In this document: in pieces, positions 23,404 through 31,591 of the stretch
Position numbering within the stretch: position 1 is the stretch's first letter
Layout: each line of letters starts with the position of its first letter
Translations under genes and position numbers: made by a program
The notes under the pieces: model-generated
What the model was told of the DNA's origin: nothing
Databases searched by the model: none
What the model saw: the letters and a program-made list of their open reading frames with translations, nothing else
Source: WAOL01 sp964399035
Lineage (GTDB): Archaea; Thermoproteota; Thermoprotei_A; Sulfolobales; NBVN01
NCBI GenBank assembly: GCA_964399035.1
Contig: CAYNPH010000025.1
Coordinates: 1 to 37,430, forward strand
Reading direction: 5' to 3'
Length of the DNA stretch: 37,430 bases

Positions 23404-24746
23404 CTCTGCAGGCGTATAAGTCCAAGTTTCTGCATTTTACCAGACAATAACAGGCGGACAATTAAGCCCTCATCACGATTCACATGCTCAGTAGTGCCGT
23501 GCTGATGTGAACGTGCAGAGTGAGGAGGGCTTGCCTGCTTTGCTGGGGGATCTATTATGGTGAGATTCACAGGGTACGTGACGGTGACTCCCCCTACTGA
23601 ATACCTTAGCTTAAGCAGAATGTTAACTATGTTTGTTGAGTAGATTGCGGTACTAAGGTGCACTAGACCGGAGGAGTAACCGGGCGGAGGCACCGTCATT
23701 ATAACCGAAGAAGTTGACCCTGAAACTAATGTGTTACTAGTTACGTTTATAGGTGATGATACGCCCCCGCTTAAGTTCGCGACGTACAACGTTACGTTAG
23801 AACTACCTGCTCCTACAACGTTAAGGCTCTCGACGCTAACACCGACGTCGTACGTTCCTGAGGTAACGTTAATAGCAAGTATCGCACCAGAGAATGCCGG
23901 GTACAGGGGCTTTACGTAAAGTCTGATGCTATCAAAGAATTGTAGAACCGTAATGTTGCTGATGTAGGATGACCAAGGTAAATTTATGGTTACTCCGTAA
24001 GCGTTTGCTCCTACGAGTAGTGTGTACGTTTCACCAGGCACTACGGACGTGGTGGGGATTGTGAACGTGGCGTTGTTCCAACTATTTAACGTAGTGGTTA
24101 CGGTGATACTGCCGCCCCACACCACGCTCCCATTGCTTGCTATTAACTCAGCAAATACGCTATATGAAGTTAAGGAAGCAATGGATGCTGTCGTGTAATT
24201 TGAGAAGTAGGTTACGTTAAGTTCTATTGATCCTAAAGGAGTGTTAGGCATAGTCACGTTCTGAACTAGGTATACTGAGGAATTGACACGGTTAAAGAAA
24301 CCGGTACCGTAAAGCCTCATGTATAATAGAACAACACCAGTTGCTCCTGGAGCGAGATATGAGTATGTTTGATTCCAGTACGCTGCAATGACCGAGTTCC
24401 CTGAGTAAACCGCGTAGCCGTACAGCCAACCGTTGGGGGACGTGTCAAAGCCCCCGTTCTTCGTGATTTCGGTGTATGCTGTTGTTGCTTTAACGGTGAC
24501 GTTAGCCCAGGTGTTGTTGGGTCCGAGCACCACGTTCACGTTCGGTGATTGAGGGTCAAGAAGTACGAGCGGGGGTGGTTGAGGGTAAGCGGTTGAATGT
24601 GCGTCGTAAATAACGAACGTAGCGGAGTCCACAGTTGTTGACATTATGAGAAGCAACGCGGCTATTAGGGAGGATGAAATCACGTATGGAAGCAATCTAT
24701 GAAGAGGCACTAAAAATTTTCTTTTAGTTACTCTTTTGTTCATCAT
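23391..24746 (-). CDS. Secreted beta-rich surface protein; candidate minor pilin or adhesin
   Basis: A 451-residue exported protein. The N-terminus is basic (KRVTKRK), then a hydrophobic helix (about 19-37), then TFVIYDAHSTAYPQPPPLVL. The rest is rich in Thr, Ser, Asn, Val and Tyr with many Asn-X-Ser/Thr sequons and beta-strand patterns, consistent with a glycosylated multi-domain surface protein. The stretch V-x-Y-x4-TAY-x-Q-x-PP-x-V, followed about 15 residues later by VxVxxGPNxT, also occurs in the 193-residue protein encoded just upstream, so the two share a processing and first-strand region. The last 45 residues are polar or basic with no membrane anchor, so it must be held by partner proteins. 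AGGAG precedes ATG 24746, and the gap from the upstream gene is 13 nt. Confidence 0.75.
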   Translation of the reverse strand: MMNKRVTKRKFLVPLHRLLPYVISSSLIAALLLIMSTTVDSATFVIYDAHSTAYPQPPPLVLLDPQSPNVNVVLGPNNTWANVTVKATTAYTEITKNGGFDTSPNGWLYGYAVYSGNSVIAAYWNQTYSYLAPGATGVVLLYMRLYGTGFFNRVNSSVYLVQNVTMPNTPLGSIELNVTYFSNYTTASIASLTSYSVFAELIASNGSVVWGGSITVTTTLNSWNNATFTIPTTSVVPGETYTLLVGANAYGVTINLPWSSYISNITVLQFFDSIRLYVKPLYPAFSGAILAINVTSGTYDVGVSVESLNVVGAGSSNVTLYVANLSGGVSSPINVTSNTLVSGSTSSVIMTVPPPGYSSGLVHLSTAIYSTNIVNILLKLRYSVGGVTVTYPVNLTIIDPPAKQASPPHSARSHQHGTTEHVNRDEGLIVRLLLSGKMQKLGLIRLQRWRG

Positions 24747-24759
24747 TATTCTCCTACGC

Positions 24760-25341
24760 TTACACCGTTGCTGGCGGTGCCTCAGTATTAGTCGGGCTAT
24801 AGATCAGCTGTATGCTGAAGACTATTGAGTTCGGTAGCTTGACGCCACTTGGCAGGTAGTACTCTATATCTACATTCACGTGCGAGCCAGCGGGAAGGTA
24901 GTACCACGTGGATGTTCCGGTTACTGAAAGGTCGATTACCTCGGTACTGGTGGCGTTCGATAGTATTAGTTTCACTTCAGCGCCAGCTATGCTTGAAATG
25001 TTTGCTGCTTGCGTGACTCTGATAGCTATGTAATAGCCATTGGCCGTGTCAGTATTATTTATTATCGTTATGTTCTTGTAGTACGTGTACTCGTAGGTGG
25101 GGTGTACGCTTACGGTTAGCTCCGTAGCGTTCGGACCCACGTTAACCTCTATGGTCTGCCCTCCTATATCGGTCGCGTTAGTGTTATCGCCTGCAGCCCA
25201 GACCACTGGTGGTGCCTGATAGTACGCCGTTACTGATCCGGGGTAGTAAACGAAGACGCTGGCGAAGGCTACGGACGCTACTGCCGCTATCGCTAGTAGT
25301 GCTAGGGCGTGTTTCCATCCGAAGGATGGCCCAGTCTGCAT
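24760..25341 (-). CDS. Secreted pilin-like protein, candidate TasA/AbpA-class donor-strand subunit
   Basis: A 193-residue protein. The signal segment is about 10-32 (ALALLAIAAVASVAFASVFV), with a likely cleavage in GSVTA|YYQAPP at about 39/40. The mature part, about 154 residues, is almost all beta: VGPNATELTVSV, YKNITIINNTD, GYYIAIRVTQ, TWYYLPAGSHVNVDIEYYLPSG. The strand order and the YLPAGSxVxVxIxYxLP segment resemble the TasA/camelysin family and archaeal bundling pilins (AbpA), whose subunits polymerise by donor-strand complementation. A signal peptidase of the SipW class lies two genes downstream, as SipW accompanies TasA. It is the first gene of the locus, expected for the abundant subunit, with AAGGTG just before its ATG and its own promoter. 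The family assignment is by eye and moderate; the alternative is another cell-surface beta-sandwich protein. Confidence 0.7.
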   Translation of the reverse strand: MQTGPSFGWKHALALLAIAAVASVAFASVFVYYPGSVTAYYQAPPVVWAAGDNTNATDIGGQTIEVNVGPNATELTVSVHPTYEYTYYKNITIINNTDTANGYYIAIRVTQAANISSIAGAEVKLILSNATSTEVIDLSVTGTSTWYYLPAGSHVNVDIEYYLPSGVKLPNSIVFSIQLIYSPTNTEAPPATV

Positions 25342-25464
25342 TACTCTGCACCTTATAATATTTTTAACATGTTGACGTTATAAGATTGACGTTTTTATCT
25401 TTCTCTATGATCTCCTATTAGTGAATAGAATACCTGCTTTCTTGCGGGATCTTGGTTAAAAAGT
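25342..25464 (-). promoter_or_regulatory. Promoter of the pilin-like operon
   Basis: On the minus strand a TATA-like TCTTATAACG (25385-25376) would start transcription near 25354, just before AAGGTG and the ATG at 25341. Two direct copies of TTGACGTT on the plus strand (25372-25379 and 25386-25393, 14-bp period) overlap it. Further upstream GCAGGTATTC (25437-25428) matches exactly a 10-mer upstream of the ABC permease gene. Confidence 0.45.
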
Positions 25465-26403
25465 TTACTCTGTGCCTATTGAGGTCAGGAGCTCCCTTAA
25501 TGCCTCCCTAACCGCCTTGAGCCTCGTTAGCTTAGCGTAGAATTCCTCTAGGCTGACCTCGCCTTTCCTGAATGACGCTGTTAGTTCGTCAATTTCCCTA
25601 TCTATGACTGCGATCTTCATTTTCACGATCTCCGCTAAGCCTACCTGCGTCGTGCCTTCCTCGGTCCCCATGGATTCGAGGTCTAATGGGCGGTACTCAC
25701 CGATGAGTTTCCCGTCCTCTAACCTGAGGATCCTGTCCGCCTTAACAGCTACTCTTGGGTCGTGCGTTGAGAGGATCACGGTCTTCCCCTCCTCCTTGGC
25801 TAACCTAAGGAGGAGGTTAGTGACTGCACGTGCGTTCTCCGCGTCTAGCTCGGCCGTGGGTTCGTCAGCCAGTATAACTGGAGGGTCATTAGCTAGGGCC
25901 ACAGCTATCGCTACCCTCTGCTGCTCACCACCGCTTAACTCCTCAGGGTACCTGCCCTCCTTACCCTCCAGCCCGACTAACTTGAGGAGCTCCACTGCCT
26001 TAGCTCTCGCCTTACCCCTTCTGACCCCAGCCATCGTCATGGGGAGCACGACGTTCTCTAAGGCGGTGAGCGAGGGTATGAGGTTGAGTGCCTGGAACAC
26101 GAAGCCTATGTTATCCAGCCTGAACCTGTCGAGGTGCTCGCCCCTAAGCATGTGGACGTGGACGTTACCTACACGCACCTCACCGCCAGTGGGGACGTCG
26201 ACGCCCCCGATGAGGTTCAGGAGGGTTGTCTTGCCCGATCCTGAAGGACCCATCACGCACGTCATCACTCTCGGCGGGAACGTCGCTGTGATCCCCTTGA
26301 GGGCCTGTACCTCACCTCCCTTATACCTGTATATCTTGACTAGGTTCCTTACCTCAACCCTGACGCCCGACCTAGGTTGCGGGCCTACCCTAACGGTGCT
26401 CAC
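25465..26403 (-). CDS. ABC transporter ATPase, MacB/LolD-like
   Basis: A 312-residue ATP-binding subunit. Walker A GPSGSGKTT is at 52-60, Q-loop Gln104, signature LSGGEQQ at 156-162, Walker B VILADE at 176-181, then the D-loop AELD and the H-loop STHD. The LDNIGFVFQALNLIPSLTALENV region is typical of the MacB/LolD/FtsE class, which drives extracytoplasmic substrate handling rather than import. Residues about 240-312 form an extra charged helical tail (KMKIAVIDREIDELTASF), probably a coiled coil. GTG 26403 abuts the TAA of the permease gene, with GAGGTG 6 nt upstream. It pairs with the large permease and precedes the pilin-like operon by 123 nt on the same strand. The substrate is unknown. Confidence 0.92.
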   Translation of the reverse strand: MSTVRVGPQPRSGVRVEVRNLVKIYRYKGGEVQALKGITATFPPRVMTCVMGPSGSGKTTLLNLIGGVDVPTGGEVRVGNVHVHMLRGEHLDRFRLDNIGFVFQALNLIPSLTALENVVLPMTMAGVRRGKARAKAVELLKLVGLEGKEGRYPEELSGGEQQRVAIAVALANDPPVILADEPTAELDAENARAVTNLLLRLAKEEGKTVILSTHDPRVAVKADRILRLEDGKLIGEYRPLDLESMGTEEGTTQVGLAEIVKMKIAVIDREIDELTASFRKGEVSLEEFYAKLTRLKAVREALRELLTSIGTE

Positions 26404-29334
26404 TTACCTCACCTCAATAAACCTCTCCCTAATAACCCCGCGATACACGCGCACCGACACGAGCGCTGGAACGAACATCAGGATCAGCGTAACCGCACAC
26501 ATGAGCCCTACCCCCCACGCAGGCATCGTCACTTTGACTATGCCTAAGGTCGGGTCGACCCCCGTACCACCAACCATTAAGGACATGATCATGGACTGAG
26601 CCCCCGAACCTATGATTGTGGAGGCCGTCCCCAACCCAAGCGCGCCCCCAGCCGCTACGCCAACTAACGCAGCTATCAGTGATGTTACGCCCCATTGCAG
26701 GAGGTTGACCCTAGTGATGCCCCCGGAACTAACGCCCCTCAACCTAAGAAGCACGTACACCTTACTAACTTCCTTGCTGACGGTCCACGCCACCATCACG
26801 GCGACGGCGGTGGAGAGCGCGAGTATGACTGACGCCTCAGCTAATGAGGATGCTGACCCGCTGAATAGCAGCTCCGTTAACCTGTACTGGGGGCTTGACG
26901 TAACGTCACGTAGCTTAACGACTGTGTAGCCCTTGCTTGAGAGTACCTGGGCCTTAGAAGTATTCATCGTGAACACAACCACCCTAAACTCAGGATAGAG
27001 GGGCTGCTCGCCCTTCGCAACCCCCTCCGCAGCCTTGCTCAATGCCTTAACGGCCCACGGCCCAAGCACTATCGCCGGCCTGCCAACGCTACTTAACGCT
27101 AAGTAAGGCTTGCCTGGGAACCCCCTGACAACGCCGGCTATTCTCACGCCCTTAATCACGACCCTACACTCAACATCAACGCAGACGCTCACCCTCTCCC
27201 CGACACTCAGCGACTGACCGCTTGGGGTGAACGCGGTCTGCTGCGGGGCTACGTAAAGGGCGTCACCCGCCTTAAGCGACTTAAGCACTTTATCAAAGGA
27301 TCTCCCAACACCCCACTCGGGGTACCAGTACGTGTTACGCAGTAGCCCCTCAGGGTCCGGCACTATGATCACGCCGATGTCGAACACCGTATTATTTACG
27401 CTTACTTCACCATCCCACCCAAGAGCCGCGGTTGACCAGCCCTCATGCGTCCCTGGAGCATCCCTCAGCACGCTAACCACGGTGTCAGGCCACGCGCCGA
27501 ACATGCTCTTAACACCGATAACCTCAGCACCTATTGACGCGGCCACTGAGGTGTTAAGGACTGACTGGGAGGCGGACGTGAGTATGAGGGCCTGAGTCAT
27601 TAGGGTTAGGGCGAAGACCGCCAACATCATCGTTGCGGCGGCCCTCCTCCTCATCACCATGGCTAAGCCCTTAGCGACCAACCCGTACTTCCCGCCAGCG
27701 GTTGCGGCACTCATCACCTTACCCACAACCGCGTCGTAATGCACGGTAACTAGCTTAGCGAAGCCGTAGGCAAGCATCACTGGCGCGAAGGGCTTGAGGA
27801 CACTCTCTATGGTTGCTAGGATGATTAAGCCTATGATGGTGCCTAAGCCAGCGTGACCCGACATGAAAGCATTCATTAACGCGGTCTGCGCCGAGAACCC
27901 TGCGAACCCCGTGACCACGAAGTACAGGCCAACGATTAAGCAGAACCACCCGAACTTACCCATCTTAAGAGGTTCTAGGAGGGCCTCAGGCGTTAAGGTG
28001 GTTTTGAGGGATTCCTTAGGTGGTAAGGCGGCAGCCACCTTACCAGCCTTCCACGCTAGGTACGATAAGGTAATCGCTGTGAGGACTATGGACGCCGACA
28101 GAAATACCGGGTCGGTCAGCACGTTGAGGGCCAGCGAGTAGCTACCGTACGCCGTCCCCGAAATGAGCCAAGACGTGCCGCAGGCTACTAGGAAACCCAC
28201 GATCCCGGAGCCCAACGTCGCTATCCACACCCAGCGCTTTAGCCTGCTCGGCGATGCCCCCCTAAGCCTTACGAGGGCGATCACCCTCCTGACACTCAGT
28301 ATTGCTGACTCCGACACGGAAGGGATTGCGGCAATCAGTATGAGGGCAACCGGCACTAACCCGAACACTATCCCTAGGCGCATGAAGCTCTCCATACCCG
28401 TGAAGGCAGATAACTTCCTCTCCATAGGGTACGTCGACGCGATCTTGAAGCCCGCCTTACTACCCAGATCCCTAACCACTGCCCTAGCTAACGAGATGCT
28501 GGCGGTCATGGACATGGGATTCAGGTACGCGCTGGGCTTAAGGTCAACTAACGCCACCAAGTAGGAGAACCTCACCGAGGGAGAACCGCCGCAGTACTTG
28601 CTCGAGGCGTTCCCCACAGCATTAAGGAGCTTCAGCACGGTGTCCACGTGATCAGGCGTGGTCACGACGTACGCCACAGCATTAATACCTAAGTCAACGA
28701 CGCTCGTCACTACGGAGAAGGGCCCGGAACGCCTAGTTATGGGGATCGTGGGGTTACTGATTATGTCGCTAAGCACCCCAGACACCTTCGGCGGCGGCAA
28801 CCTCGGGGTAATACCGAGCACGTCCCTCACGAACGTCCAATTAACGAGTTGCGTGACGCCCCCTACGTACACCCTAGGAATAAGTCCTTGACCAGCGCGG
28901 GGGTACCAAACAACGTAACTACCGTTCAGCTTTATCCCGGAGACTACTAGGATGCCTAAGGACGTGGTCAGGTCGATGAGTTCAGGGCACTTGCTCGACA
29001 CCTTACCCGTTTGGGTCGGTGGCGCGAACGTGATCGCGAAGTAGGTTACGGACCTATTGACGCGTGGGTCACTCGAGAGAACCTCGCGTGCCTTAGCCAC
29101 CTGCTTAGCCAGTTCCTTAACTTCGTTGATCGCCGCGTTAATGCTTACGGTGTTCCTCGAATGCGTGGTTTCGTTCGCTAGTATACCCTCCCACTTAACC
29201 GTGGCGGCTATGGACTGCGTCATCCCCTGAAACATTGCGGCTGACGTTATGAGCGATGAGAACACTAGGACAGCTACGAAGAAAGCGAGTGAACCAGCCA
29301 TCAGCGTGTAGCTCGACCTAAGTAGTGCCTTCAC
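26404..29334 (-). CDS. Large FtsX/MacB-like ABC transporter permease
   Basis: A 976-residue membrane protein. Helix 1 (about 8-30) is followed by a large extracytoplasmic domain (about 31-310), a set of helices in the middle (MRLGIVFGLVPVALILIAAI, GSGIVGFLVACGTSWLI, SASIVLTAITLSYLAW, WFCLIVGLYFVVTGF, GTIIGLIILATIES, MMLAVFALTLMTQALIL), a second extracytoplasmic domain (about 600-830), and three C-terminal helices. The duplicated helix-domain-three-helix plan is the FtsX/MacB arrangement seen in 10-helix permeases. GTG 29334 follows a TATA-like element at 29379-29386. It works with the ATPase encoded downstream. It may export or extract a membrane-associated or surface substrate; the linkage to the pilin-like genes is positional. 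Confidence 0.88.
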   Translation of the reverse strand: MKALLRSSYTLMAGSLAFFVAVLVFSSLITSAAMFQGMTQSIAATVKWEGILANETTHSRNTVSINAAINEVKELAKQVAKAREVLSSDPRVNRSVTYFAITFAPPTQTGKVSSKCPELIDLTTSLGILVVSGIKLNGSYVVWYPRAGQGLIPRVYVGGVTQLVNWTFVRDVLGITPRLPPPKVSGVLSDIISNPTIPITRRSGPFSVVTSVVDLGINAVAYVVTTPDHVDTVLKLLNAVGNASSKYCGGSPSVRFSYLVALVDLKPSAYLNPMSMTASISLARAVVRDLGSKAGFKIASTYPMERKLSAFTGMESFMRLGIVFGLVPVALILIAAIPSVSESAILSVRRVIALVRLRGASPSRLKRWVWIATLGSGIVGFLVACGTSWLISGTAYGSYSLALNVLTDPVFLSASIVLTAITLSYLAWKAGKVAAALPPKESLKTTLTPEALLEPLKMGKFGWFCLIVGLYFVVTGFAGFSAQTALMNAFMSGHAGLGTIIGLIILATIESVLKPFAPVMLAYGFAKLVTVHYDAVVGKVMSAATAGGKYGLVAKGLAMVMRRRAAATMMLAVFALTLMTQALILTSASQSVLNTSVAASIGAEVIGVKSMFGAWPDTVVSVLRDAPGTHEGWSTAALGWDGEVSVNNTVFDIGVIIVPDPEGLLRNTYWYPEWGVGRSFDKVLKSLKAGDALYVAPQQTAFTPSGQSLSVGERVSVCVDVECRVVIKGVRIAGVVRGFPGKPYLALSSVGRPAIVLGPWAVKALSKAAEGVAKGEQPLYPEFRVVVFTMNTSKAQVLSSKGYTVVKLRDVTSSPQYRLTELLFSGSASSLAEASVILALSTAVAVMVAWTVSKEVSKVYVLLRLRGVSSGGITRVNLLQWGVTSLIAALVGVAAGGALGLGTASTIIGSGAQSMIMSLMVGGTGVDPTLGIVKVTMPAWGVGLMCAVTLILMFVPALVSVRVYRGVIRERFIEVR

Positions 29335-29441
29335 TCACGATCCCCCGGAAACCTGCCTAATATGTCGGTCGATATATGCTTAAAAACATTACTCTCCATC
29401 GAATACCTGCCCCGATTCCATAAGTATTGAGAGGTAAAGCA
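29335..29441 (-). promoter_or_regulatory. Promoter region of the ABC permease gene
   Basis: A 107-nt gap. Minus-strand TATA candidates are TTTTTAAG (29386-29379) and ATATATC (29377-29371), with a start expected near 29350. GCAGGTATTC (29410-29401) sits about 15 nt upstream of the TATA element and is shared with the pilin-like promoter. Confidence 0.4.
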
Positions 29442-29807
29442 TCACTCAAGTAGCAACTCATCACCACCATGTCCTGAGAAAATGGTGATTAAGTAAATAA
29501 TTATTATAGCGATAACGGCGATCGCGTTGACCAGCATTAATGAACTCCCAACCCTAACCCAGAGCCAGGCAGCGGTTATGGCGATCGCTGAGAGACTACC
29601 TACATCCGCAACCGTTCTGAAGATGTTATGCCCCCTCAGTTGCCTGGCGGAGCAAATTATTATCTGAATGCACGCAACCACGGCCAGTAAGGCGAAGAAC
29701 ACCCATTCGATATTACCTTTCATGAAGAGAACCGCAGCTACTAGTGATGACGCGGCTACGGTAGTGGCGAACCCTACCTTAGCTAAGGATGATGCTCTAC
29801 CCTCCAT
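29442..29807 (-). CDS. Small four-helix membrane protein
   Basis: A 121-residue protein of unknown family with four hydrophobic helices: TTVAASSLVAAVLFM, VFFALLAVVACIQIIIC, SLSAIAITAAWLWV and NAIAVIAIIIIYLITIF. A basic loop follows helix 2 (SARQLRGHN), and the acidic C-terminus ends in DELLLE. The start is taken as ATG 29807, with GGAAGGT 7 nt upstream, rather than GTG 29825, which has no spacing for a ribosome-binding site. A minus-strand TATA element, TTTAAATAA (29862-29854), predicts a start near 29832. It lies 107 nt upstream of the ABC permease gene on the same strand, perhaps unrelated to it. Confidence 0.6.
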   Translation of the reverse strand: MEGRASSLAKVGFATTVAASSLVAAVLFMKGNIEWVFFALLAVVACIQIIICSARQLRGHNIFRTVADVGSLSAIAITAAWLWVRVGSSLMLVNAIAVIAIIIIYLITIFSGHGGDELLLE

Positions 29808-29924
29808 CACGGGTACCTTCCGCACTACCTAATTACCCCTATACATAAATTAGTTATTTAAAGTGAAGCCCTTATTGGGACGTGATGTGAAACAAATGAT
29901 TTAGCGTTTCGTAGGGCTTAGAGA

Positions 29925-31424
29925 TTATTCCTCCTTCTCGGCAAGGAACTTAAGCAGTAGCCTAACGCAGTACGCGGTAGCGCCCTTCGGGTAGTACGGT
30001 TTCTTGGGTCCCTCCTGCTGCGTCCACGCCGTGCCGGCGATGTCTATGTGCGCCCACTTAACGTCCCCAACGAACTTGCTCAGGAAGGCAGCGCCTATGA
30101 TCGAACTCGCCACTCTAGGGTACCCGATGTTCTTCACGTCAGCCACGTCGGACTTTATGTCTTCATAATACTCCCTCCACAGCGGGAAAGGCCATAGCCT
30201 CTCGCCGGTGTCCTCACTTAACCGCAGGAGCTCCTCCTTAAGCTCCTCATCGTTACTGAAGAGGCCTGCGGCGTGATTACCCAACGCCACTATGACGCCT
30301 CCCGTTAATGTTGCTAGGTCGACCATGGCTGCCGGCTTGTACCTTTCGACCGCGTAGGCTAGGGCGTCAGCGAGGATTAGCCTTCCCTCGGCATCAGTGT
30401 TCGCTACCTCTACCGTTAACCCGTTATACATCCTAATTACATCTAGAGGCTTGTACGACTTCCCTGACGGCAGGTTCTCCACGAGAGGCGCGAGCACCGC
30501 TAAATTAACCTTAAGCCCGAGCTTAGCGGCGCCGTAAGCCACCGCAACCGCGTACGCGGCGCCAGACTTATCGTACTTCATCTCAAGCATTGAGGACGCC
30601 GACTTAATGTCGAGTCCGCCAGCATCGAAGCACACTCCCTTACCCACAACGACGTACCAAGGGCTCCCGTCCCCAGCACCCTTATACTCGATCATAAGGA
30701 GCCTTGGCCTCACCTCAGAGCCCTTGCCGACCGCTAGGATGCCGTTCATCCCGAGCTTCCTTAACTCGCCCTCCTCGAGAACCTCTATCTTGACTGGGAG
30801 TCCCTTAAACTCCTCCTTCACGCGTTCCACGAAGGTTGCAGGGTTAATCTCTGAGGCGGGTGCGTTAGCTAAGTCCCTCCCAAGCCTGCACGCGTCCGCC
30901 ACCGCGTCAACCACGTGCAGCACATCCTCCCACCCTTCGATGGGTTCGGAACCAACGAGGAACGCTTCCTCCACGCGTTTGGCGTTACTGCTTGATGACT
31001 TACGGCTCCATGAGTAGTTAGCGAGGGACGCCCCCTCAGCAACAGCCTCCAGGCACTTGTGCGGCGTGCCGACGCTGTCCGGGCACCTGAAGTGAATGGC
31101 GAGCCTCTTAACCCCCAACTCCTTAGCCTTCGCGACCGCCGCGCCGCCGTAAACCCTTAAGGTCTCCGCGGTTGCCTTACCCTCACCGCCACCCACAACT
31201 ATGAGTCGCTTGAACGGTGTGGAGGGAGCGTAGATCACTTCAACCTTACCTTCCTCGAAGGTGAATGACCCAAGCTCACCTAAGGAGGATAACGCGTTAC
31301 CCACTGCCTTATCAAGGCCCCTGAAAACCTCCTTAACATCCTCACCCTTGAACACGAGGACAGCTAAAGCGTCCGCCTCAACACCCTCAAGCCTTTCAAC
31401 AACGTCGTAACGCGTAACTAACAC
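29925..31424 (-). CDS. pepA: Leucyl aminopeptidase (M17 family)
   Basis: A cytosolic two-metal aminopeptidase releasing N-terminal residues from peptides. In 499 residues the metal ligands K262, D267, D285, D344 and E346 and the catalytic K274 and R348 are all present (GKGVCFDAGG, LDIKSA, MKYDKSGAA, NTDAEGR). The N-terminal macro-like domain covers about 1-160, and the hexamer-forming peptidase domain follows. The usual MKYDM/FDM reads MKYDK, a small change beside a metal ligand. GTG 31424 has GGTG 8 nt upstream. Its promoter must lie in the 167-nt gap shared with the divergent secreted-protein gene. It fits the peptide-degrading theme of the window. Confidence 0.94.
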   Translation of the reverse strand: MLVTRYDVVERLEGVEADALAVLVFKGEDVKEVFRGLDKAVGNALSSLGELGSFTFEEGKVEVIYAPSTPFKRLIVVGGGEGKATAETLRVYGGAAVAKAKELGVKRLAIHFRCPDSVGTPHKCLEAVAEGASLANYSWSRKSSSSNAKRVEEAFLVGSEPIEGWEDVLHVVDAVADACRLGRDLANAPASEINPATFVERVKEEFKGLPVKIEVLEEGELRKLGMNGILAVGKGSEVRPRLLMIEYKGAGDGSPWYVVVGKGVCFDAGGLDIKSASSMLEMKYDKSGAAYAVAVAYGAAKLGLKVNLAVLAPLVENLPSGKSYKPLDVIRMYNGLTVEVANTDAEGRLILADALAYAVERYKPAAMVDLATLTGGVIVALGNHAAGLFSNDEELKEELLRLSEDTGERLWPFPLWREYYEDIKSDVADVKNIGYPRVASSIIGAAFLSKFVGDVKWAHIDIAGTAWTQQEGPKKPYYPKGATAYCVRLLLKFLAEKEE

Positions 31425-31591
31425 GTGGCGCTCACCGCCCCTAATCTACGGCTGAGAGAAAATACGCTTTACCGTGCGTGGGTCTTGGGCGCGAAACGAG
31501 GTGAAACGGAATTCCGCGTGAATGTTCCGCCCCGTTCACACACGTACCTAAATAGGGATGCTATCGAGGTGATTCCCGGAGGTGAAGCCTG

